Positions 40,165 through 47,561 of a stretch of 64,000 nt of DNA are shown here, piece by piece; the first letter of the stretch is position 1, and each line of letters starts with the position of its first letter. The stretch spans positions 4,963,501 through 5,027,500 of the forward strand of contig NZ_CP108036.1 in NCBI RefSeq assembly GCF_036170895.1. Direction: 5' to 3'. This stretch comes from Streptomyces erythrochromogenes (GTDB taxonomy: Bacteria > Actinomycetota > Actinomycetes > Streptomycetales > Streptomycetaceae). A model generated the notes under the pieces. That model ran no database searches, was not told the origin of the DNA, and worked only from the letters and a program-made list of their open reading frames with translations. The position numbers were made by a program, and so were the translations under genes.

Positions 40165-40565
40165 GCCGGGGTCGGCGCAGCGGCGGCCGCCTCCAGCTCC
40201 CGGATCCGCTGCCGCAGTTGGGCCTCGACGGACGCCGAGGCGACGGGCGCCTTGAGGGTGACCGGCACACCGGCGACCGTGGTGGAGAGGATGTGCCAGG
40301 CGTAGTCGCTGTCGTAGCGGTCGAGGGTCGACGAGATCTCGCCGCCGAGCAGGGACCGGGCGGCCTGCAGGAACTCGGCGCCCGCGTCACGGCGGTGGCC
40401 GTAGTGGTAAAAGGACCCGGTGACCCGGGCGCTCATGCTGATGGTCCACGTGACGGCCGGGAGCAGCGGGCCGATGGCCGGGTCGTGCTCCGTCCGTACC
40501 AGGAGCTTGACGAGGGCGGTGGCGGCTGTCGCCTGCGTACGGGGCGGGGAGGTGTCGGTGCTCAC
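40161..40565 (-). CDS. Hypothetical early protein
   Basis: 134 residues. Helices around TALVKLLVRTEHDP and ISMSARVTGSFYHYGHRRDA, and a C-terminal heptad region (ASVEAQLRQRIRELEAAA). GTG start at 40565. First of the run of coupled genes after the two regulators. Role unknown. Confidence 0.6.
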   Translation of the reverse strand: MSTDTSPPRTQATAATALVKLLVRTEHDPAIGPLLPAVTWTISMSARVTGSFYHYGHRRDAGAEFLQAARSLLGGEISSTLDRYDSDYAWHILSTTVAGVPVTLKAPVASASVEAQLRQRIRELEAAAAAPTPA

Positions 40566-40619
40566 GAGGGCCTCGCTTCATTGCGGGTTGGCTGTGTGAG
40601 GGGTGCAGCGGGTGGCGCG

Positions 40620-40880
40620 TCAGCCCGTACGGCGCGCGCCCTTGGGACGGATCTGCGTGATGGACGGGGCCCCAGCAGGAGGCGCGCTCGCGGCCCGGGC
40701 CGACGGGGCGGCCGGCCGGACGCGGAACATCTCCTTGATCTGCGCGATCTCCTCGTCGTCGAACGCGACCGCCTTGCCGATCTTCTGGTGGGGCAGGTCG
40801 GCCAGGTTCTCCTCGAGGAAACCCACGTAGCAGCAGAGGATCTCTGCGGTCTGGGCGATGGAGTAGTTCTGCAGGCTCAC
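40620..40880 (-). CDS. HTH_17-like protein, candidate excisionase
   Basis: 86 residues. YSIAQTAEILCCYVGFLEEN is followed by KIGKAVAFDDEEIAQIKEMF, the order helix-turn-helix then wing then helix of Xis/AlpA proteins. Ala/Pro-rich tail. Start ATG overlaps the stop of the XRE gene upstream (ATGA), so both are made from the lytic promoter. Good candidate for Xis or an early activator. Confidence 0.7.
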   Translation of the reverse strand: MSLQNYSIAQTAEILCCYVGFLEENLADLPHQKIGKAVAFDDEEIAQIKEMFRVRPAAPSARAASAPPAGAPSITQIRPKGARRTG

Positions 40881-41131
40881 GGCATGGCCCCTTCCGACGG
40901 CGCGGTGAAGGCCAGGGGGTCCAGGTCCAGGTCGAGGAGCTGCTCCAGGACCAGCCGCAGGTGCGGCCGGGGCGTGTAGAGCCCTCGCTCCAACTTGCTG
41001 AGGTGGGAGTGGGAGACCGGCACCCCGGCCTCGGCGCAGCGGCCGGCCAGCTTGGTCAGCGTCAGACCGACCTTGAGGCGGCGGCGGCGCAGGGCCAGGT
41101 GGCCCGCTTCTCCTGCGGCTTTCTGTGGCAT
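40877..41131 (-). CDS. XRE-family regulator (Cro-like position)
   Basis: 84 residues, almost only the HTH: RRRRLKVGLTLTKLAGRCAE, then VPVSHSHLSKLERGLYTPRP. First gene of the minus-strand early operon, divergent from the putative repressor at 41294. By position it is the Cro-like partner. No clear ribosome site; the ATG is only 4 bp from the first operator repeat, so the mRNA may be leaderless or have a very short leader. Confidence 0.8.
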   Translation of the reverse strand: MPQKAAGEAGHLALRRRRLKVGLTLTKLAGRCAEAGVPVSHSHLSKLERGLYTPRPHLRLVLEQLLDLDLDPLAFTAPSEGAMP

Positions 41132-41134
41132 GCG

Positions 41135-41275
41135 ACGCAGATTAACGCAGATTCCAGAGGGGTGGCAACAGATCTGCGCAGATCTGTGCAGACGGATCTG
41201 TGGAGATTCGGCGTGGGCCCTTGCGGGTACTGATACGGGCCGCAGGCACCTGCGCTAATCTGCGTTGAATCTGTC
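41135..41275. promoter_or_regulatory. Immunity operator array between divergent XRE genes
   Basis: ACGCAGATTA (41135-41144) and ACGCAGATTC (41145-41154) are tandem by the minus gene. A perfect 20-bp palindrome ACAGATCTGCGCAGATCTGT lies at 41168-41187, with further GCAGA/GGATCTG half-sites to 41200. By the plus gene TAATCTGCGT (41256-41265) is the exact inverse of the first repeat and a partial GAATCTG follows. GCAGAT is the common core. This is the expected structure of a CI/Cro-type switch. Confidence 0.75.
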
Positions 41276-41293
41276 GGGTGGAAGGGTGTAGGG

Positions 41294-41701
41294 ATGCCGG
41301 AGCTGTCGGGGCTCGATGGCGCGATGAACAGGCGGAGGCAGGCTCTCGGGCTGAACTGGCGCCAGGTCGCGGAACAGGCGGGCATCTCGTACGAGACCCT
41401 CCGGGCGATCCGTAAGGGGGAGCAGGCCGGGGGGGACCTCACTCGCCGCGGCCTCGAGCGGGCGCTGCAGTGGGAGACGGGCGGGTTCGAGGTGGCCGAG
41501 GCCGGCGGCGAGCCGGCGGTCCTCGCCGGGCCGGCCGCCCCGGAGGCGCCGGAGTCGGCGGCCGCTCCGCCCTCCGACCCCCAGGTCGAGGCGATCCTCA
41601 CCATCCTCGATGGACTGCCGGCGCGCGTGCGAGAGGAAGTCCTCCGCCGCCTTGGCGAGCAGCTGCCGCCCGGCGTACAGCAGGGCCGCAAAGCGAGCTG
41701 A
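41294..41701 (+). CDS. XRE-family regulator, candidate lysogeny repressor
   Basis: 135 residues. HTH: MNRRRQALGLNWRQVAEQAGISYETLRAIRKG (about 11-42), an Ala/Pro/Glu-rich linker (~65-95), then a helical C-terminal piece (VEAILTILDGLPARVREEVL). It is transcribed away from the early operon, beside attR, as expected for a repressor. There is no LexA/CI-type protease domain, so RecA-triggered self-cleavage is unlikely. Weak ribosome site. Confidence 0.8.
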   Translation: MPELSGLDGAMNRRRQALGLNWRQVAEQAGISYETLRAIRKGEQAGGDLTRRGLERALQWETGGFEVAEAGGEPAVLAGPAAPEAPESAAAPPSDPQVEAILTILDGLPARVREEVLRRLGEQLPPGVQQGRKAS

Positions 41702-41715
41702 TGGCGGGTCACGGC

Positions 41716-41802
41716 GTGTTCCCGGGCGTGTTCCCCCGGGAACACGGACGCCCGTCAAGACCGGTCGAGACCGGCCGAAGGGGATCGAGACCGGACGAGA
41801 CC
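41716..41802. promoter_or_regulatory. Putative recombinase/Xis arm sites beside attR
   Basis: GTGTTCCC at 41716-41723 and 41728-41735 and GGGAACAC at 41738-41745 repeat the motif found beside attL. Then 10-bp direct repeats run at exact helical pitch: TCAAGACCGG (41755), TCGAGACCGG (41765), TCGAGACCGG (41785), ACGAGACC (41795). All are within 131 bp of the attR core. Confidence 0.5.
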
Positions 41803-41846
41803 TTGAGGTCAGCACGTTAGTGCAGGTCAGAGGCCCTAACGGGTCG

Positions 41847-41869
41847 GGTTCAAGTCCGGCTCCGGGCAC
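41847..41869 (+). repeat. attR: attR core (tRNA 3'-end remnant)
   Basis: 23 bp identical to 5881-5903. The bases to its left do not form a tRNA, so this is the phage-derived or displaced half-site. Host sequence resumes at about 41870. Confidence 0.92.
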
Positions 41870-42037
41870 TCCGCAGCTCTGGCGAGGTCCTCCTCGCAGT
41901 TGCGGCGGGGCCGCCTCGTTTATCCCCTGCGCTTCGCCATGCCTTCTTCTAAGATCCTCCTCCAGCAGTAGGGTGCTTTCTTTGCGAGCGCATTACTCTT
42001 GTTGCAAGGCCGCGCTCGGTGGCCACGGAGGAGTGAG
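41870..42037. other. Host sequence after attR, promoter of BI-1 gene
   Basis: No gene. A lower-GC patch at 41945-42005 (TTCTAAGATCC, TTTCTTTGCG, CATTACTCTTG) probably carries the promoter of the BI-1 gene. Confidence 0.5.
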
Positions 42038-42886
42038 ATGAGGAGCAGTAACCCGGTCTTCTCGCGACGGGGGTTCAGCCGCGACAACGGTGGCTACGCG
42101 GGCTTTGACGCGCAGCACCAGCAGGCCGGGACCAACCCGTACGCGACCAACCCTTACGCGACCGACCCGGCCACGGGCATGCCGCAGGCGCCGGCGCGCA
42201 CCAACGCGATGACCATGGACGACGTCGTGAGCCGTACGGCCATGACGCTCGGCACGCTCATCGTGACGGCGACCCTCTCCTGGGTGCTGCTGCCGGTCGA
42301 CCCGGCCAACCTCGGCAAGTCGTACGCCATCGGCATCGGCGCCGCCCTGGTCGCGTTCGTCTTCGCGATGATCCAGTCCTTCAAGAGCAAGCCCGTCCCG
42401 GGCCTGATCCTGGCCTACGCGGCGTTCGAGGGCGTGTTCCTCGGCGTCATCAGCGCGGCCGTCAGCACCTACCTCGGCCCCGGCGTGGTCATGCAGGCCG
42501 TGATGGGCACGATGTGCGTCTTCGCCGCCGTGCTCTTCGCGTACAAGATGCGCTGGATCCGCGTCACCCGCCGCTTCTACGGCTTCGTGATGGCCGCGAC
42601 CCTCGGCTTCATCCTGCTGATGCTCGTGAACACGCTGTTCGCGGTCTTCGGCGGCGGTGACGGCCTCGGCTTCCGCAGCGGCGGCCTCGGCCTGCTGTTC
42701 GGCGCCATCGGTGTCATCCTCGGCGCCTGCTTCCTCGCCCTCGACTTCAAGCAGGTCGAGGACGGCATCACCTACGGTGCCCCCCGCGAGGAGTCCTGGC
42801 TGGCGGCCTTCGCCCTCACCATGACCCTGGTGTGGATCTACGTCGAGATGCTGCGCATCTTCTCGATCCTCTCGGGCGACGACTAG
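42038..42886 (+). CDS. Bax inhibitor-1 / YccA family membrane protein
   Basis: 282 residues. A polar N-terminal ~65 residues (GTNPYATNPYATDPATG) precede seven membrane helices beginning at ~75 (AMTLGTLIVTATLSWVLL). The C-terminal LACFLALDF-like segment and two conserved Asp residues fit the BI-1/TMBIM pH-sensitive calcium-leak family, but function in actinobacteria is not settled. GGAGGAG is 5 bp before the ATG; a strong terminator follows. Confidence 0.88.
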   Translation: MRSSNPVFSRRGFSRDNGGYAGFDAQHQQAGTNPYATNPYATDPATGMPQAPARTNAMTMDDVVSRTAMTLGTLIVTATLSWVLLPVDPANLGKSYAIGIGAALVAFVFAMIQSFKSKPVPGLILAYAAFEGVFLGVISAAVSTYLGPGVVMQAVMGTMCVFAAVLFAYKMRWIRVTRRFYGFVMAATLGFILLMLVNTLFAVFGGGDGLGFRSGGLGLLFGAIGVILGACFLALDFKQVEDGITYGAPREESWLAAFALTMTLVWIYVEMLRIFSILSGDD

Positions 42887-42934
42887 CAGCACCTGCGGGC
42901 CGCCCGGCCCGCACGGTGCGCCACGCACGGCACG

Positions 42935-42972
42935 GGGAAGGCCCCGCGAGCGACTGCTCGCGGGGCCTTCCC
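42935..42972. terminator. Strong convergent terminator
   Basis: 17-bp perfect stem (42935-42951 with 42956-42972), 4-nt loop, between BI-1 and DUF4287 genes. Confidence 0.85.
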
Positions 42973-43006
42973 GCGTCTGGAGGGACTACGGGGTCGGGGG
43001 AGGGGG

Positions 43007-43237
43007 TCAGCCGAACCGGCGTGCGGCTCTGCGCAGGTCGTACTCGTGGATGATCGCCTTGGCCTGGCCGTACGACAGCTCGTGCGCGCCGCGCAGCCAG
43101 CTGACCTTCTCCTCGAACCGGACGAGGGAGGGGCCTTCGTCGACGGTGCGGAGCCAGTCGGAAACCTCACGACCGGTGGTCTGGGGGATTCTGTCGATCA
43201 TGTTGCGGTGGGTCTGCTCGGAGAACTCTACGGACAT
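43007..43237 (-). CDS. DUF4287 domain protein
   Basis: 76 residues. TGREVSDWLRTVDEGPSL and LRGAHELSYGQAKAIIHEYDL match DUF4287, a short helical domain common in actinobacteria with unknown role. GGAGG upstream of ATG 43237. Confidence 0.85.
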   Translation of the reverse strand: MSVEFSEQTHRNMIDRIPQTTGREVSDWLRTVDEGPSLVRFEEKVSWLRGAHELSYGQAKAIIHEYDLRRAARRFG

Positions 43238-43338
43238 GGGCGCCTCCGGAAGGTTTGCCGTGCTGTTCTCTTCACGCCACCGTGCCGGAGAGTTCGCCCG
43301 TTGGCAATGGTGCCCGGGCGGCGCGTAAGGTCGGCCGG

Positions 43339-43683
43339 GTGCTGGATACTTCGCCCCTGAGCGCCGCCGTGGAACGTTTCGCCGACCGGCTGCGGGCCGC
43401 ACCGCAGAGCCGCCTCCAGCAGGGAGCGGCCGCCGTGGCGCTGGAGCTGGCCCGCGAGCTCTCCGTACGGGCGCAGCGGCTGGAGGCGCCCGGCGAGGCG
43501 CCGCGGGAGATGCCGGACGCGGGCATCTTCGTCGTCGGGGACCAGGTGGCGGTGGCCGGACTGGACCTCGCCGAGGCCCTGCGCGACGGATCGGGCGCCC
43601 GGGGAAGCGCGAAGGCCCCGTCCGAGATGTTGGACGAGGCCGTATCGCTGGTGGAGCAGGCGGAGATCAGAGCGACGCGATGA
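43339..43683 (+). CDS. Conserved hypothetical protein, probably leaderless
   Basis: 114 residues, helical Ala-rich, with GIFVVGDQVAVAGLDLAEAL. GTG at 43339 lies 8 bp after TAAGGT, a -10 like box, and no ribosome site is visible. The 3' end overlaps the convergent gene by 17 bp. Function unknown. Confidence 0.7.
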   Translation: MLDTSPLSAAVERFADRLRAAPQSRLQQGAAAVALELARELSVRAQRLEAPGEAPREMPDAGIFVVGDQVAVAGLDLAEALRDGSGARGSAKAPSEMLDEAVSLVEQAEIRATR

Positions 43684-44491
43684 CGCGGTCCGCGAGGATG
43701 TAGACGTTGCTGTCGGGGTCCTCGGAGTCGCCGCAGGAGAAGGTCAGGGCGTAGGCGCCGGAGATCCCCGAGCCGCCGAGCAGGACCGGGGCGGTGCCCG
43801 AGCGCAGTGCCTCGGCGAGGCGCTCCGCGGTCTCCCGGTGCCCCGGGGTCATGCAGAGCGTCGTGCCGTCGGTGAAGACGTACACGTCGAGCGTGCCCAG
43901 CGGGCCGGGACGGACGTCCGCGAGGGCCGTACGGGCCTCGGCGAGCTCCTCCAGGCGGTTCACGGTGCGCTCGTGGTCGGCGCCGGGGTGCGAGGCCTGG
44001 ACCGGTACGAAGTCGGGGTGCGAGGGGTGACGCCGGCGGGCGGCGGCCAGCTCGGCCGAGTCCTCCGGGTACCCGGGGAACTCGTCCAGCGCCTCCTCGC
44101 CCATGACCGGCTCCAGGCCCACCAGGTCCGCCTGCCGGGGCAGGAAGACCGGGCTGTCCTCGCCGAGCCCGGGCAGACCGCCCAGCAGCGAAGGGGCGTC
44201 GGCGGCGTCGCGCGCCTCCTGCGCGGCCCAGAAGGCGCGCGCCTCGGCCAGCTCCCGCTCGCGCTCCTCGGCCAGGGCCTCGGCCACGGCGGCTCGTATC
44301 TCCGCGGCGGGGGACTCGGCGGCGTGGCGGGCGTGCGGGACGGTCGTGCCGCGGGCGTGCACCGGCACCGCCAGCTCACTGCGCAGGGCGGTGACCTGCT
44401 TGCGCAGACCGTGGACGGCGTGCAGAGCAGCAGCGCCCACGGCCGTGGCAGCGGCCGTGGTCAGCAGCAGGGCAAGAGACATGGCGCTCAC
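43667..44491 (-). CDS. Conserved membrane-anchored protein
   Basis: 274 residues. N-terminal helix (MSLALLLTTAAATAVGAAAL) acts as signal-anchor, followed by a coiled coil (LRKQVTALRSELAV), an Ala/Glu-rich region and a C-terminal domain (GTLDVYVFTDGTTLCMTPGH; LGGSGISGAYALTFSCGD). Conserved by memory in Streptomyces beside BI-1. AGGAG is 7 bp before the GTG at 44491. Function unknown. Confidence 0.75.
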   Translation of the reverse strand: MSAMSLALLLTTAAATAVGAAALHAVHGLRKQVTALRSELAVPVHARGTTVPHARHAAESPAAEIRAAVAEALAEERERELAEARAFWAAQEARDAADAPSLLGGLPGLGEDSPVFLPRQADLVGLEPVMGEEALDEFPGYPEDSAELAAARRRHPSHPDFVPVQASHPGADHERTVNRLEELAEARTALADVRPGPLGTLDVYVFTDGTTLCMTPGHRETAERLAEALRSGTAPVLLGGSGISGAYALTFSCGDSEDPDSNVYILADRVIASL

Positions 44492-45026
44492 TGACTAACT
44501 CCTGAGGTGATTCGATCCCCCGACTTCCTACATCAGAGTGTCCCGGCCTGGGAATGGCGTGCAGTGCATTACGTCACGAAATGGACAGGGCTTTCGTCAC
44601 ACCTTGCACCTCTGTGCAGGTTCTGACCTGCATAAACACCGATCCCCCAGGACATAGGTCACATCCTGGGGGAGATTCGGTCACAGGTCGGCCGCGACGG
44701 GATTAGAACCGGCGTCAGTACGGGCCAAGGGTCCTTGCGGCGCCTGGCCCCGCCCATGATCCAGTAACCGGAGCCCTACTTTCGGCTACGCAGGGGCGGG
44801 GTTTCGGCACCGAGGAGCCGGCTCAGCTCAGCCGCCCTCTTTGTCGGTCGCGCTGGGCTTCGCCACCGCTGCGGGCAGGTGCCGGCCCTCGTTCCTCGGG
44901 CCGACCCCTACCCTCCGCTACGGCTCAGCTCAGCCGCCCTCTTTGTCGGTCGCGCTGGGCTTCGCCACCGCTGCGGGCAGGTGCCGGCCCTCGTTCCTCG
45001 GGCCGACCCCTACCCTCCGCTACGGC
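44492..45026. other. 535-bp intergenic region with hairpins and tandem repeat
   Basis: No convincing gene. Contains a 9-bp hairpin CCCCCAGGA/TCCTGGGGG at ~44645-44673, an 8-bp long-range stem CCCCGCCC (44748-44755) / GGGCGGGG (44794-44801) with an inner foldable region, and the 102-bp tandem repeat. Lower-GC promoter-like DNA at 44575-44645 precedes the membrane-anchored gene. Confidence 0.6.
44821..45024. repeat. 102-bp perfect tandem duplication plus 14-bp third start
   Basis: 44821-44922 and 44923-45024 are identical; the third copy begins at 45025 (GCTCAGCTCAGCCG) and that stretch is the end of the thiolase gene (stop at 45027-45029). The duplication therefore started inside the last codons of the thiolase gene. 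Perfect identity suggests it is recent. Confidence 0.92.
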
Positions 45027-46247
45027 TCAGCTCAGCCGCTCGATGACCATCGCCATGCCCTGGCCGCCGCCCACGCACATCGTCTCCAGGCCGAACTGCT
45101 TGTCGTGGAACTGCAGGCTGTTGATCAGCGTGCCGGTCAGGCGGGCGCCGGTCATCCCGAAGGGGTGACCCACGGCGATGGCCCCGCCGTTGACGTTCAG
45201 CTTCTCGAGGGGGATCTCCAGGTCCCGGTACGACGGGATGACCTGGGCCGCGAAGGCCTCGTTGATCTCGAACAGGTCGATGTCGCCGACCGTCAGGCCG
45301 GCCCGCTTCAGAGCCTGCTTCGACGCCTCGACCGGGCCCAGGCCCATGATCTCGGGGGAGAGGCCGGTGACACCGGTGGAGACGATCCGGGCCAGCGGGG
45401 TCAGACCCAGCTCGCGGGCCTTGGTGTCGCTCATGATGACCAGCGCGGCGGCGCCGTCGTTCAGCGGACAGCAGTTGCCGGCCGTCACCAGGCCGTCGGG
45501 GCGGAAGACGGGCTTGAGGCCCTGCACGCCCTCCAGGGTCACGCCGGCGCGCGGGCCGTCGTCGGTGGAGACGACCGTGCCGTCCGGGGTGGTGATCGGG
45601 GTGATCTCGCGGGCCCAGAAGCCGTTCTTGATGGCTTCCTCGGCCAGGTTCTGGGAGCGGACGCCGAACTCGTCCATGTCCTGGCGGGTCACGCCCTTGA
45701 GGCGGGCCAGGTTCTCCGCGGTCTGGCCCATCGAGATGTACGCGTCGGGGACGAGGCCGTCCTCGCGCGGGTCGTGCCAGGACGAGCCCTCGCTCTCGGC
45801 GACGGCGGCCGTACGGGCCTCCGCGTCGCCGAAGAGCGGGTTGTGGGTGTCCGGCCAGGAGTCCGAGTTGCCCTTCGCGAAGCGCGACACCGTCTCCACG
45901 CCCGCGGAGATGAACACGTCGCCCTCGCCCGCCTTGATGGCGTGCAGGGCCATGCGGGAGGTCTGCAGCGAGGAGGAGCAGTAGCGGGTGATGGTCGTGC
46001 CCGGGAGGAAGTCCATGCCCATCTGCACGGCCACGATGCGGGCCAGGTTGTTGCCCTGCTCGCCGCCCGGCAGGCCGCAGCCCAGCATCAGGTCGTCGAT
46101 CTCGCGCGGGTCCAGCTCGGGGACCTTGGCGAGGGCGGTCTGGATGATCGTTGCGGTCAGGTCGTCCGGGCGGACGTCCTTGAGGGATCCCTTGAAGGCG
46201 CGCCCGATGGGAGAGCGGGCGGTGGAAACGATGACGGCTTCGGGCAT
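45027..46247 (-). CDS. Acetyl-CoA C-acetyltransferase (thiolase)
   Basis: 406 residues, the usual length. Nucleophile Cys90 (RYCSSSL), His361 in GHPFGMTGAR, and Cys391 in MCVGGGQG. Reversible condensation of two acetyl-CoA to acetoacetyl-CoA, or thiolytic cleavage of 3-ketoacyl-CoA in beta-oxidation. The sequence around Cys90 is the broad-range FadA/AtoB type. Single-gene unit; repeats follow its stop. Confidence 0.92.
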   Translation of the reverse strand: MPEAVIVSTARSPIGRAFKGSLKDVRPDDLTATIIQTALAKVPELDPREIDDLMLGCGLPGGEQGNNLARIVAVQMGMDFLPGTTITRYCSSSLQTSRMALHAIKAGEGDVFISAGVETVSRFAKGNSDSWPDTHNPLFGDAEARTAAVAESEGSSWHDPREDGLVPDAYISMGQTAENLARLKGVTRQDMDEFGVRSQNLAEEAIKNGFWAREITPITTPDGTVVSTDDGPRAGVTLEGVQGLKPVFRPDGLVTAGNCCPLNDGAAALVIMSDTKARELGLTPLARIVSTGVTGLSPEIMGLGPVEASKQALKRAGLTVGDIDLFEINEAFAAQVIPSYRDLEIPLEKLNVNGGAIAVGHPFGMTGARLTGTLINSLQFHDKQFGLETMCVGGGQGMAMVIERLS

Positions 46248-46357
46248 CGGGACTCCAAGGGGTGCGTCGTTGCGGGACCGGATGCGAAGTTACCGCCCCG
46301 TACGGTCGAAGGCACCGGCCTGGGGGTGTGATGCCGGTCGCTCCCGCCGGCCCGGTC

Positions 46358-46396
46358 GGCCGGGGCCCACACCCCCAAGGGTGCGCCTCCCCGGCC
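46358..46396 (-). terminator. Hairpin after SGNH hydrolase
   Basis: 8-bp stem GGCCGGGG (46358-46365) / CCCCGGCC (46389-46396) with an inner CACC/GGTG foldable loop. Confidence 0.5.
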
Positions 46397-46419
46397 GTGA
46401 GCCGCAGGACCCCGTGCCG

Positions 46420-47436
46420 CTACGGGGCGAGCTCCGCCGTGTCCGGGGCCGCGGGGGCCGGGTCCTCGCCCGGCACCCGCCGCCGTCGGCGGTGCTTGAG
46501 CAGGACCCAGGGGCCGCGGGCCGCCGTGACCTCCGTACCGGCCTGGCCCGCCGCGGCCGACGCCGCCTTCGCCACCGGCAGCATGTCCTCGTCCCGCGAC
46601 ACGTCCAGCCGGTCCGACTCCGGCCACAGGCCGAGCGCGGCGCACAGCGTCGGCAGCACGGCCATGGCGGCCGTCGCGTACCCCTCCGCCGACGGGTGGT
46701 AGGAGTCCGGGCCGAACATCTCGCGCGGGTTCGCGGCGAACTCGGGGCCCAGCAGGTCGCCCATCGAGACCGTACGCGCGCCCAGCGCGACCACCCCTAT
46801 GGTCTGCGCGGCGGCCAGCTGCCGTGACACGCGGCGCGCGAGCCAGCGCAGCGGCTGGTACACCGGCTCGATCGTGCCCAGGTCCGGACAGGTGCCCACG
46901 ACGACCTCGGCGCCCGCCAGGCGCAGCCGGCGCACGGCCGACGTCAGCAGCCGCACCGACTGGGTCGGCGGCATCCGACGCGTCACGTCGTTCGCGCCGA
47001 TCATGATCACGCAGACGTCGGGCGCGGGCGCGTCCCGGTCCAGCAGCAGCCCCACCTGGCGGTCGAGGTCGTCCGACATGGCACCCGACAGGGCCACGTT
47101 GCGCAGCTCCACCGGCCGCTCCGCGACCGCCGCGAGCCCCGAGGCCAGCAGCGCCGCGGGAGTCTGCCGGGCCCGGCGCACGCCGAGCCCGGCGGCCGTG
47201 GAATCGCCCAGCATGCCCAGCCGCAGCGGGCCCGGGCTCTGCTCGGGGCCGCCGAACTCGCTCCCGTACAGCCCGTCCGCGCGCGGCGGCTCGCCCAGCC
47301 CGGTGCCCACCGTGCGCTTGGCGAACTGCACCTCCGCCAGTACCAGCCCGACCGCGGCGGCCCCGACGAGTCCGAGGCCGCCTCCGCCGTACGCTGCCCC
47401 CGCCGCGATCCGGCGGGCTGTTCTCGCCCTGGACAT
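46420..47436 (-). CDS. Membrane-anchored SGNH/GDSL hydrolase
   Basis: 338 residues. N-terminal signal-anchor (AAGAAYGGGGLGLVGAAAVG...) then block I GMLGDSTAAGLG with Ser79, block III GANDVT near 155-160, and block V DSYHPSAEGY near 240-250 with catalytic Asp/His. Secreted esterase/lipase-type, substrate not known; the C-terminal ~60 residues are low-complexity. Divergent from cystathionine beta-synthase. Confidence 0.88.
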   Translation of the reverse strand: MSRARTARRIAAGAAYGGGGLGLVGAAAVGLVLAEVQFAKRTVGTGLGEPPRADGLYGSEFGGPEQSPGPLRLGMLGDSTAAGLGVRRARQTPAALLASGLAAVAERPVELRNVALSGAMSDDLDRQVGLLLDRDAPAPDVCVIMIGANDVTRRMPPTQSVRLLTSAVRRLRLAGAEVVVGTCPDLGTIEPVYQPLRWLARRVSRQLAAAQTIGVVALGARTVSMGDLLGPEFAANPREMFGPDSYHPSAEGYATAAMAVLPTLCAALGLWPESDRLDVSRDEDMLPVAKAASAAAGQAGTEVTAARGPWVLLKHRRRRRVPGEDPAPAAPDTAELAP

Positions 47437-47561
47437 CCTTCAGGCCACCTCCTCGCGTCTCATTGACCCCTACCTGCCCCGTACGAGCGGTCGGTCAATC
47501 CCTTTCCGCATACCCTGGCCGGACCTCCCGGAGAACCCGTGGAGTCCCCTCCTTGGAGAAC

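Larger units (their letters stand above)
5881..41869. mobile_element. Complete-looking temperate siphovirus prophage
   Basis: The element is bounded by 23-bp direct repeats derived from the tRNA 3' end; core to core it is 35,966 bp. It has an integrase at the left end, an immunity region at the right end, HK97-type packaging, head and tail genes, endolysin and holin-like genes, and a replication-initiator-like gene. All structural genes look open, with no frame breaks except a canonical programmed frameshift, so it may be functional. Almost every gene is minus-strand; exceptions are the integrase, two XRE genes and one small accessory gene. No polymerase, helicase, transposase or conjugation genes are seen. 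Confidence 0.93.

Noticed and set aside
41821..41869. Second tRNA gene at the right end
   Set aside because: Only the 23-nt 3' segment matches; there is no acceptor 5' strand or anticodon arm.
5881..41869. Integrative conjugative element (AICE)
   Set aside because: No FtsK/TraB-type transfer gene or RepSA; full head, tail and lysis genes show a phage.
44690..44820. tRNA-like GGTTCTAATCC on the minus strand near 44715
   Set aside because: The T-stem does not pair and no acceptor stem can be drawn.
44841..46331. 496-residue plus-strand frame including the 102-bp repeats
   Set aside because: Antisense to thiolase; it stays open because the repeat length is a multiple of three.
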